From contig NWQM01000001.1 in assembly GCA_002798195.1 (NCBI GenBank), positions 1 through 64,000 of the forward strand: DNA of 64,000 nucleotides, in the 5' to 3' direction. Below are positions 49,168 through 56,245 of the stretch, piece after piece. Origin of the DNA: Lysobacteraceae bacterium NML03-0222 (GTDB lineage Bacteria; Pseudomonadota; Gammaproteobacteria; Xanthomonadales; Xanthomonadaceae). The first letter of the stretch is position 1. The number at the start of each line of letters is the position of its first letter. Both the position numbers and the translations under genes were made by a program. The notes below the pieces were generated by a model, which made no database searches, had not been told where the DNA came from, and saw nothing but the letters and a program-made list of their open reading frames with translations.

Positions 49168-50955
49168 CGTCAAAATATGATTCGCCCGCTGAGAATACTC
49201 CTCGTCCTGCCCCTGCTGTTTGCGGGACTGACGATGCTGATCCTGTTCTTCAAGCCGCAGAACGGCTCGCTGGACAGCAGCCGGTTCCATAATAACCATC
49301 AGCGTGTCAACGGCTCTTATTTCTATCGTCACCCAGACGGCATTTATGTTTCGGTGCCCAGCGACGGCATGGTGCCGGTGCCCGAGGCCGACCCCGAAAG
49401 CTTCACCGCACTGAACGGCAAGAATGCGCAAATTGGCTGGGATGCCACGCAAGTATTCTGCGGCCATCAAGTGCTGCCGGGCTTGCAGCCGCCGGTGCAG
49501 GCGCTCGGCAACCATCTTTACAGCGATGGTCGCAGTACCTATTACTGCGACCACTTCACTGAACGCCGTTCGGCAGGCTTTTGGGGCTATATCGGCGCCT
49601 CGGTACGCCAGGCCGCGGCAGGACGGCACATCAGCCATTATCACTATCCTTTCCGTCTGCTGGACGACGCCGGCAAAACCTTCCGGGCGCTGCCGCATTC
49701 GCAGTGGCTGAGCACCGACGGCAGCCGATTTTATTATCGCGGCGAACCCATTGCCGCGGCGCAAGATACACCCTTGCCGATTATCGACAGTCGTCACGAA
49801 CCGCGCGCTTATGAAGCGCAAACACCGGCGGCCAGCCGTGAAGCGCTACGGCTTGATTCCCGCGCATCACCTTATCTGACCGACGGCAGCCGCGTGTTTT
49901 ACCAAACCCGCCTGCTGGATGTGTCCAATGATGAAGCACTGCGCACGCTGCATTATGCAGCCTGGGGCGGTTTTGACCTGCTTTATCACGCCCAGGGCGG
50001 CGCCCTGTTTGTGGACGGCGAAGCCCTCAACCCCGACCAACCCCCCTACCGCCTGCTTTCCCGCAGCGACTCCCACGCCCAGCATTTGTTTTTCAGTAAT
50101 GCCAAGGGGCTGTATTTCTACGACCACGAAAGCCGCCGCGCCCGCAAAGTGGCCGGCAACCGCCTGCCTTGGCGTGATTTCAAAGAAATCGACGACGGCT
50201 ATTTGAGCAGCAATGGCAGCGACTTGATTTTCTTCCTGTCGCAAGAAGGCTGGGGGCAGCGCAGCGGCCTGGACGGCTACCGCACGCAAATTGCGCGCCT
50301 TGCCGACGTTGCCCCTGGCCGCTGGCAGCGCTGGGGTGAGCCGCATTGGCATCTATGGCAAAAAGGCGAGGCGGTGTATTACTTCAACACGCTGGAAAGA
50401 AGCAAACATCACGGTGGCGGCGTTTACTTGGTGCCGCAGCCACAACGGCTACGCGAACAGCTGCAACAGCGCCACGCCAATACCGACACCGTTGCGCGCT
50501 GGATAGAAGAAGGCCTGCTGCTGCCCGCCGAACACGACATCATCGCCACCGCCGAAAGCCGGTGGAAAAACGATACCTTCGAAATGGTGGTGTGGCTTCT
50601 GCTGATTGGCGCCGCGATTGGCTGGGGGGCGTACCGCCTTCTCCTCAAACACGGCGTGAATCTCGACCCGTTTGTGATTGAAAACGGCCACCTGCTGATC
50701 AACAACGCCTTGGGCAAAAAATACCCACTGGCCGAGATTGCGCAGGTGCGCTTTTCTATCCGCCACCATTACTTTGGCCTGACGAGCGGCCGTCTGCAGG
50801 TGGTTCTGCGCGACGGCGCCCGCTCAATGGATTATGTGTTCGCTCCAGCCAGGGCACTGCTGGCCAACAAACTGCGGCTGGAGGCGGAGATTACCCGCCT
50901 GCAAACCCTGTTGCAGCAGCATGGTGTGACCAGCGAATATCCCAGCGCAGAGTAA
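49156..50955 (+). CDS. DKNYY-family membrane protein
   Basis: A 599-residue protein with an N-terminal TM (about 14-31) and a long extracytoplasmic region made of repeats of the DKNYY type (short segments such as NHLYSDGRSTYYCD, QWLSTDGSRFYYRG, PYLTDGSRVFYQTR and LFFSNAKGLYFYDH). A second TM lies at about 477-497. A cytoplasmic PH-like end follows (VIENGHLLINNALGKKYPLAEIAQVRFS ... GRLQVVLRDG). DKNYY repeats have no known function and are often seen near toxin-immunity loci, for example in Neisseria-like genomes. GC is nearer the host than the preceding island. The start could also be ATG 49177. Confidence 0.7.
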   Translation: MHSHRQNMIRPLRILLVLPLLFAGLTMLILFFKPQNGSLDSSRFHNNHQRVNGSYFYRHPDGIYVSVPSDGMVPVPEADPESFTALNGKNAQIGWDATQVFCGHQVLPGLQPPVQALGNHLYSDGRSTYYCDHFTERRSAGFWGYIGASVRQAAAGRHISHYHYPFRLLDDAGKTFRALPHSQWLSTDGSRFYYRGEPIAAAQDTPLPIIDSRHEPRAYEAQTPAASREALRLDSRASPYLTDGSRVFYQTRLLDVSNDEALRTLHYAAWGGFDLLYHAQGGALFVDGEALNPDQPPYRLLSRSDSHAQHLFFSNAKGLYFYDHESRRARKVAGNRLPWRDFKEIDDGYLSSNGSDLIFFLSQEGWGQRSGLDGYRTQIARLADVAPGRWQRWGEPHWHLWQKGEAVYYFNTLERSKHHGGGVYLVPQPQRLREQLQQRHANTDTVARWIEEGLLLPAEHDIIATAESRWKNDTFEMVVWLLLIGAAIGWGAYRLLLKHGVNLDPFVIENGHLLINNALGKKYPLAEIAQVRFSIRHHYFGLTSGRLQVVLRDGARSMDYVFAPARALLANKLRLEAEITRLQTLLQQHGVTSEYPSAE

Positions 50956-50993
50956 TGCGGTCACGGCACGGCTCTCGACAAAAGCTGCCTGCC

Positions 50994-52271
50994 TCAGCGC
51001 TCGAGAATCGCCACCACGCCCATGCCGCCTGCGGTACAGATGGAAATCAGGCAGCGGCCGCTGCCGCGCTCGGCCAGCTCCTTGGCGGCGGTAGCGACGA
51101 TGCGCGCGCCGGTGGCAGCAAACGGGTGACCGGTGGCCAGCGATGAGCCATTGGGATTGAGCTTGGCCATGTCGATCGCGCCCAGCGGTGCGGCAAGCCC
51201 CAGGCGCTCACGGCAGTAATCGGCGCTTTCCCAGGCGGCCAGCGTACACAGCACTTGCGCTGCAAAGGCTTCGTGGATTTCGTAAAAGTCAAAATCTTGC
51301 AGGGTCAACCCGTTACGCGCCAGAAGCTCGGCCACGGCCACGGTGGGCGCCATCAGCAAGCCTTCGCCACCGACAAAATCCACGGCCGCCACCTGTGCAT
51401 CGCGCAGCCAGGCCAGCGGCTCAATGCCGTTTTGTGCAGCCCATTCGGCGCTGGAAACCAGACAGGCGGCAGCGCCATCGGTCAGTGGCGTGGAATTGCC
51501 GGCAGTCAGTGTGCCGTGACCACTGGTTTTGTCGAAGGCAGGCTTCAGAGTAGCGAGCTTTTCCACGGTTGTTTCCGGGCGCAGGATATTGTCACGCCCT
51601 ACGCCCCGGAACGGTACAACCAGGTCATCAAAGAAGCCGCGCTCGTAGGCAGCAGCCAGTTTCTGATGCGAGGCAGCGGCAAGCGTGTCTTGGGCTTCAC
51701 GGCTGATATGCCATTGGCGTGCCATGTCTTCGCAGTGCTGCCCCATTGATTTGCCGGTGCGCGGCTCGGCTACGCCGGGGAAGCTCGGCACAAGCCAGCC
51801 GGGGCGGAAGTGCTTGAATGCGGCCAGCTTGCCGCCAATGCTCTTGGCCGCGTTTGCAGCCAGCAAGGCCTGACGCAATTTCTGGCCATAAACAATCGGC
51901 ACATCCGAGGTGGTATCCGAGCCACCACCAATGCCGGCCTCGATTTGTCCCAGCGCAATCTTGTTGGCCACATGCACGATGGTGTCCAGCGAAGTGCCGC
52001 AGGCGCGTTGCAGGGTGATGCCGGGGGTCAGCGGCGAAAGCCCGGAAGATAGCGCCGCTTCGCGCCCCAGATTCCAGTCGCTGGAGTGCTTGATGACTGC
52101 CCCCATCGCCACTTCGCCCAGTTGCTGGCCTTGCAGGCCGTATTTTTCCACCAGCGCGCTCAAAGCACGTACCGAGAGCGCCATATTGCCGATACCAGCA
52201 TAGGCGGTGTTTTGGCGGCAGAACGGGATGCGGGTACCCCCAAGAATGGCAACGGGACGAGCTTCAAGCAT
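50994..52271 (-). CDS. Acetyl-CoA C-acyltransferase (FadI-like thiolase)
   Basis: A 425-residue thiolase. The acyl-accepting Cys91 is in LQRACGTSLD, His is in YEIHEAFAAQVL, the second Cys is in CTAGGMGV, and NPNGSSLATGHPFAATGAR is the C-terminal signature. The length (about 425-430) and RTPF-like GGTRIPFCRQ start fit the FadI/trifunctional-beta branch of fatty-acid degradation. No FadJ partner is adjacent, and the partner may be elsewhere. ATG 52271 has AGGAGAAAATTC upstream; ATG 52289 lies before that site. Confidence 0.87.
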   Translation of the reverse strand: MLEARPVAILGGTRIPFCRQNTAYAGIGNMALSVRALSALVEKYGLQGQQLGEVAMGAVIKHSSDWNLGREAALSSGLSPLTPGITLQRACGTSLDTIVHVANKIALGQIEAGIGGGSDTTSDVPIVYGQKLRQALLAANAAKSIGGKLAAFKHFRPGWLVPSFPGVAEPRTGKSMGQHCEDMARQWHISREAQDTLAAASHQKLAAAYERGFFDDLVVPFRGVGRDNILRPETTVEKLATLKPAFDKTSGHGTLTAGNSTPLTDGAAACLVSSAEWAAQNGIEPLAWLRDAQVAAVDFVGGEGLLMAPTVAVAELLARNGLTLQDFDFYEIHEAFAAQVLCTLAAWESADYCRERLGLAAPLGAIDMAKLNPNGSSLATGHPFAATGARIVATAAKELAERGSGRCLISICTAGGMGVVAILER

Positions 52272-52342
52272 GAATTTTCTCCTGACCATGCGCTATCGCA
52301 CGGATTAAACTTCAAAGTCTAAACCGAATCTGTAGCCGAGCC

Positions 52343-53224
52343 ATGACCCAATCCGATTCCGATCTTTCCGTACTGGCCGTGATGGCGCTGGAATGGATGC
52401 CCGATGCTGCCCCACCGCATCCGGCGCTCTCACAGCAACAGGCGGGTGTCTTGGCCGAGCGCATCGGTCACGACTTGGCGCTGTTGGTGCCGGAAGTCAC
52501 CGGGCTGGACTTGATGGTGATGGGCGCGCATTTCGACCCGGCAGAAGCACTGCGCGCAGGATGGCCGCTGCATCGCCGCTTGCACGAGCTGCGTCTGCGC
52601 GCGCCCGGACGCAATGCGGCGCCGCGCATCATTGCCTTGGGCGCGGATGCCTCGGGCGAGATTCCGCAGCCCTTGCAGGCTGAAGCCGCCATGCGGGGTG
52701 GTGCGCTGCGTATCGTGCCGCTGCTTTTGGCGGGTGAAAACGCCGCCGCTGTGGGCGAGCAGCTTGAAGCCTTGCTGCTGGAGCGCGGCATGGCGCGTGC
52801 CGAAACCGCGCTGCTGGCGCAGGAGGCCTTTGCCACGCGGGTGGAGCATGTGCGCTATCTCACCATCCACGACCTGGCCGCGATGATGGCACTGCAATAC
52901 CAGAACATGGGGCTGGAGCCACTGTGGGGGCTGATTGAAACCGCCTTGCTGGCGCCTGGCAAAGCAGCCTGGCTGGATGCGCCGCCGGAGCCGCTGCTAT
53001 ATCTCAGCAATGGCGAAGTCCGCGCCGGCTTGTTTTCTGATGCGGCCTGGCGCGAGCGTTATGGTGGCGATGAACAAGACCCGGCACGGCTGGCGCGGCT
53101 GCGTGGCTTTTTTGATGCGCGCCTGCGGCAGTTCGCCGCCGTGCTGGAAGCGCACGACCTGCCACTTTTGTATGTAGATATTGCGGCAGGCTGCGATGCC
53201 AAAACCGTGTTGATGGAGGCCTGA
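52343..53224 (+). CDS. Conserved hypothetical protein
   Basis: A 293-residue soluble, Ala/Leu-rich protein starting MTQSDSDLSVLAVMALEWMP, without signal peptide or TM helix. Notable stretches are RIGHDLALLVPEVTGLDLMV, ALRIVPLLLAGENAAAVGEQ and HDLPLLYVDIAAGCDAKTVL. It ends 1 bp before the DUF3228 gene, so the two are coexpressed. I recognise no family. It lies divergent from the thiolase gene over 71 bp. Confidence 0.7.
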   Translation: MTQSDSDLSVLAVMALEWMPDAAPPHPALSQQQAGVLAERIGHDLALLVPEVTGLDLMVMGAHFDPAEALRAGWPLHRRLHELRLRAPGRNAAPRIIALGADASGEIPQPLQAEAAMRGGALRIVPLLLAGENAAAVGEQLEALLLERGMARAETALLAQEAFATRVEHVRYLTIHDLAAMMALQYQNMGLEPLWGLIETALLAPGKAAWLDAPPEPLLYLSNGEVRAGLFSDAAWRERYGGDEQDPARLARLRGFFDARLRQFAAVLEAHDLPLLYVDIAAGCDAKTVLMEA

Positions 53225-53225
53225 T

Positions 53226-53780
53226 ATGAAAATCGTGCTGACCCCGTTTGCCCGCACCCGGCTATTCCCGCGTGATGGTCGCGCCACTGCCATTCAGGAT
53301 TGCAGCGCCGAAGATTTCGAGGCGTATTTGAATACGCACGAGCCGTTGAAAGTGCTCGAAGGCTATGCGCCGTTCTGCCAATTGCATGTGCATGAAAACT
53401 GGACATCCACGCGTTGCTCGGTCATTGCCATCCATGACGGCAACCGCGGCCAGTTGCGCAGCGCCTATGAGGCGCGCAGCCGCGAGGAGCTGCCGGTACT
53501 GGTGCGCTGGTTTGAAGGCGTTGAAGCTCCGCGTGCCAAATACCTGATTCCCATCCTCTACAGCGCCGAACAAATGCAAAAAGAAGGCAGCCCCATTGAG
53601 GGCGACTGGGGTATCGTCGGCTGTCTTTATACGCTCAGCCCCGAGGAAATCCCGATGGCGCCGATCACCATGATGCGCAATGCGCTGGGCGTGGAGGAAG
53701 GCGGCTCCGGGGTGGCTATCGACCGCGCGGCCTACCGGCGTAGTGTCGAGTTCTGGGATCGGCACGCCAACTGGCGCTAA
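53226..53780 (+). CDS. DUF3228 family protein
   Basis: A 184-residue cytosolic protein matching the DUF3228 pattern: CQLHVHENWTSTRCSVIAI, YLIPILYSAEQMQKEG, EGDWGIVGCLYTLSPEEIPMAPITMMRNALG and GGSGVAIDRAAYRRSVEFWD. The biochemical function of the family is not established. It is coupled to the hypothetical gene upstream (1-bp gap) and followed by a terminator hairpin. Confidence 0.82.
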   Translation: MKIVLTPFARTRLFPRDGRATAIQDCSAEDFEAYLNTHEPLKVLEGYAPFCQLHVHENWTSTRCSVIAIHDGNRGQLRSAYEARSREELPVLVRWFEGVEAPRAKYLIPILYSAEQMQKEGSPIEGDWGIVGCLYTLSPEEIPMAPITMMRNALGVEEGGSGVAIDRAAYRRSVEFWDRHANWR

Positions 53781-53782
53781 TG

Positions 53783-53810
53783 CAACGCCCCGGTTTTGGC
53801 CGGGGCGTTG
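53783..53810. terminator. Bidirectional terminator between DUF3228 gene and metK
   Basis: An 11-bp perfect stem, caacgccccgg (53783-53793) pairing with ccggggcgttg (53800-53810), with loop ttttgg. It lies in the 51-bp convergent gap. Confidence 0.8.
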
Positions 53811-53831
53811 TGGTTTGGAGGGCGAAGAAAA

Positions 53832-55070
53832 TTACTTCTTCTTGAGTTTGGCCTGCTTGCGCAGCTCTTCAGCCTTGTCGGTCTTTTCCCAGCTGAAGGC
53901 GGTGGCTTTTTGCTTCTTGCCAGCGCCATCGACATAGCTGATTTCCTTGGGCTTGCGGCCAAAATGACCGTAGGCGGCCGTTTGCTGGTAGATCGGGTGA
54001 ATCAAGTCCAGCATCTTGATGATGCCGTAGGGGCGCAGGTCGAAGTTGGCGCGAATGAGCTTTTCGATTTCGGCATCGGCGATTTTGCCGGTACCGAAGG
54101 TGGTCACCGAGATGCTGGTTGGCTCGGCCACGCCGATGGCATAGCTCACCTGCACTTCGCATTTGTCGGCAAGCCCGGCAGCGACGATGTTCTTGGCCAC
54201 ATAACGGGCTGCATAAGCGGCGGAGCGATCCACTTTGGACGGATCCTTGCCGGAGAATGCACCGCCGCCATGGCGCGCCATGCCGCCATAGGTATCGACG
54301 ATGATTTTGCGACCGGTCAGGCCACAGTCGCCCACCGGGCCACCAATCACGAAGATGCCGGTCGGGTTGATATGCACCTTGTTCTTGGCCAGCGATTCAA
54401 ACCACTTCTTCGGCAGCACGGGCTTGATGATTTCCTCGCGCACCGCTTCAATCAGGTCTTTCTGCTTGATGCCGGGGTCGTGCTGGGTGGACAGCACCAC
54501 CGCATCAATGCCTTCGATGGTGTGGCCATCATCGTTATAGCGCAGCGTCACCTGGCTCTTGGCATCCGGGCGCAACCACTTGAGCTTGCCGCTCTTGCGC
54601 AGTTTGGCCTGTTGCTCGACCAGACGGTGGCTGTAATAGATGGGGGCGGGCATGAATTCCGGTGCTTCATTGCAGGCATAACCAAACATCAGGCCCTGGT
54701 CGCCTGCGCCCATTTCTTCGGGCTTCTTGGCTTTCTTGGCGGTGCCATCGACACCGGCGGCAATATCCGGCGACTGCTTGCCGAGCATATTGATGATGGC
54801 GCAGGTATGACCATCAAAGCCGACATCGGAATTGTCATAGCCAATATCGTTGATGACCTTGCGTGCCAGCCCTTCGATATCCACCCAGGCTTCGGTGGTG
54901 ACTTCACCGGCGACGATGGCGGCGCCAGTCTTGACCAGGGTTTCGCAGGCCACGCGGGCGCGCTTGTCCTGTGCCAGGATGGCGTCGAGCACGGCATCGG
55001 AGATTTGGTCGGCAATCTTGTCCGGATGGCCTTCGGAAACCGATTCGGAAGTGAACAGATAGCTGGACAT
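53832..55070 (-). CDS. metK: S-adenosylmethionine synthetase
   Basis: A 412-residue enzyme that makes SAM from Met and ATP. Signatures are SESVSEGHPDKIADQISDAVLD, GAGDQGLMFGYA, GGGAFSGKDPSKVDRSAAY and FVIGGPVGDCGLTGRKI. An insert after QSPDIAAGVDGT (AKKAKKPEE) and a Lys-rich C-terminus (KAEELRKQAKLKKK) make it slightly longer than E. coli MetK (384); the insert is known in Xanthomonadales. It starts at ATG 55070 with AAAGGAT upstream and a TATCAT -10 candidate at 55112-55107. No SAM riboswitch was recognised in the leader. Confidence 0.96.
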   Translation of the reverse strand: MSSYLFTSESVSEGHPDKIADQISDAVLDAILAQDKRARVACETLVKTGAAIVAGEVTTEAWVDIEGLARKVINDIGYDNSDVGFDGHTCAIINMLGKQSPDIAAGVDGTAKKAKKPEEMGAGDQGLMFGYACNEAPEFMPAPIYYSHRLVEQQAKLRKSGKLKWLRPDAKSQVTLRYNDDGHTIEGIDAVVLSTQHDPGIKQKDLIEAVREEIIKPVLPKKWFESLAKNKVHINPTGIFVIGGPVGDCGLTGRKIIVDTYGGMARHGGGAFSGKDPSKVDRSAAYAARYVAKNIVAAGLADKCEVQVSYAIGVAEPTSISVTTFGTGKIADAEIEKLIRANFDLRPYGIIKMLDLIHPIYQQTAAYGHFGRKPKEISYVDGAGKKQKATAFSWEKTDKAEELRKQAKLKKK

Positions 55071-55106
55071 TCGGATTTATCCTTTTATGCGGATGGAAAG
55101 ATGGCA

Positions 55107-55112
55107 ATGATA
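55107..55112 (-). promoter_or_regulatory. -10 candidate for metK
   Basis: TATCAT on the minus strand followed by TGCCATC, 36 bp before the metK ATG. It fits the -10 plus GCC pattern of the window. Confidence 0.35.
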
Positions 55113-55177
55113 CACCGGCTTGCCTGAACCTGCACGTGCAAATGCAAATGCTTTAACTGGCGTTGCCAAATGCTTAC

Positions 55178-55396
55178 TTATTCGTCAAAGCGGAATAGTT
55201 CAGACACTGGGATACCGAGCGTCTTTGCCAGCTTGCATATGTTCAACAGCGCGACATTGCGTTGACCGCGTTCAATGCCGCTCAGATAGCTGCGAGCAAT
55301 CCCGCTGTTTAAAGCGAGTTGCTCTTGTGATTGGCCCTTGGCTTTGCGGATGGATGTCAGACGCTGGCCGAACAGGATGCGAGGGTCTTGGGACAT
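55178..55396 (-). CDS. XRE-family HTH transcriptional regulator
   Basis: 72 residues from ATG 55396 (MSQDPRILFGQRLTSIRKAK); other in-frame ATGs are at 55411, 55468 and 55495. It is a single helix-turn-helix domain, QSQEQLALNSGIARSYLSGIERGQRNVALLNICKLAKTLGI, of the small XRE / restriction-controller-like type. It is divergent from two small genes across about 145 bp. CACTcatAGTG in that gap could be its operator. There is no restriction-modification gene nearby. Likely a transferred regulatory module. Confidence 0.8.
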   Translation of the reverse strand: MSQDPRILFGQRLTSIRKAKGQSQEQLALNSGIARSYLSGIERGQRNVALLNICKLAKTLGIPVSELFRFDE

Positions 55397-55492
55397 CTTG
55401 GCTTTCAGCATGAAAGCCAAGAATCCTGTGTCTTGGACGCCTATCAGGCCACGCCCTATAAGAGACATTTGTTGTTTTTGTTTGTAGAATGT

Positions 55493-55503
55493 CACTCATA
55501 GTG
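55493..55503. promoter_or_regulatory. Candidate operator of the XRE regulator
   Basis: CACT-cat-AGTG, a short perfect dyad in the divergent gap 39 bp before the 63-residue gene. It resembles half-sites bound by small XRE controller proteins. Only one clear copy is seen, so support is limited. Confidence 0.25.
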
Positions 55504-55541
55504 TTCTTTGGTGTGCGAATCATTTGACAAAGGAGACAGTA

Positions 55542-55733
55542 ATGAACAAGTACAAAGTCACGTTTAAAGTCTCAAATCCTCGTACTGGGGGCACGACGAC
55601 GTATACAAGGGAGGTGCTCGCGGAAAGTGACGCGATGGCTGTCGAGCAAGCTAAAGGACAGCACTTTGGTACTTATTCGACCCACAGAAATGAGGGCTGG
55701 GGCTTTCACTTGGTCAAGGTCGAACGGAGGTGA
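55542..55733 (+). CDS. Small hypothetical protein
   Basis: A 63-residue protein starting at ATG 55542 with a strong AAGGAGA 5-6 nt upstream: MNKYKVTFKVSNPRTGGTTT, then YTREVLAESDAMAVEQAKGQ and GWGFHLVKVERR. It is predicted to be a small beta-alpha-beta fold. It is followed 6 bp later by a 99-residue gene, forming a two-gene operon divergent from the XRE regulator. No family recognised. Confidence 0.65.
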   Translation: MNKYKVTFKVSNPRTGGTTTYTREVLAESDAMAVEQAKGQHFGTYSTHRNEGWGFHLVKVERR

Positions 55734-55739
55734 GCGGCG

Positions 55740-56039
55740 ATGTGTGAGGCAGATGCTGATAAAGAGACAAGTCTCTTTGACTCCCTAACCGAGGGCCTGA
55801 CCGAAAGCAAGCTGTACTTCGATATGGGCGAGGCAGTTGATGATGTCAGGCAGTCTTATGGGGGGAAGGAGGTGGCTATGGCAAGTGGCAAGCTGGCAGG
55901 TAAGGGCCTTTCCAATACGCTAGTTTTTGCCGGAAAGCTTTCTTTTAACATCCTGAAGAATGCGCGTGCCATCTCGACTGAGATGAGGAAAGAGATGGAG
56001 CGGCAGAAGGAAAAACGGGCGAAAAGCGCCGGTGAATAG
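55740..56039 (+). CDS. Small hypothetical protein, helical
   Basis: A 99-residue protein from ATG 55740, with GGAGGTGAG upstream inside the preceding stop region. The N-terminus is acidic (MCEADADKETSLFDSLTEGL), the middle is Gly/Ala-rich (ASGKLAGKGLSNTLVFAGKL) and could be amphipathic, and the C-terminus is very basic and charged (MRKEMERQKEKRAKSAGE). It is the second gene of the pair governed by the XRE regulator. No function recognised. A small effector or membrane-active role is possible but unsupported. Confidence 0.62.
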   Translation: MCEADADKETSLFDSLTEGLTESKLYFDMGEAVDDVRQSYGGKEVAMASGKLAGKGLSNTLVFAGKLSFNILKNARAISTEMRKEMERQKEKRAKSAGE

Positions 56040-56164
56040 AGTGCTATTCATACTGGCATTGTCCGGATAAAAATGAGTGTGAAGGCATGCACGATGCGCT
56101 TTTGCAAGGCAAATCGTGCGTGCTTCCACCACGTGGGCTGCCTTGCGATGTTCCGGATGGACGA

Positions 56165-56173
56165 GGGGGGGGG
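56165..56173. repeat. Nine-G homopolymer tract upstream of the AbgT gene
   Basis: A run of nine G on the plus strand, 73 bp before ATG 56246 in the 206-bp non-coding gap. Tracts of this length slip during replication and could vary promoter spacing. No -35/-10 pair flanking it is convincing. Confidence 0.6.
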
Positions 56174-56245
56174 CTGTGTGGTCTTGGAAGCATTGCTGGC
56201 AATCAAGCCTGTTAGGATGCAGTGATTCAAATGGAGCCTCAAGGA

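Noticed and set aside
53796..55127. A 443-codon plus-strand frame opposite metK
   Set aside because: metK is complete and conserved on the other strand; the antisense product has no motif.
55071..55177. SAM-responsive riboswitch before metK
   Set aside because: The leader after the -10 candidate is only about 30 nt and shows no SAM-I, SAM-II or SAM/SAH-type helices.
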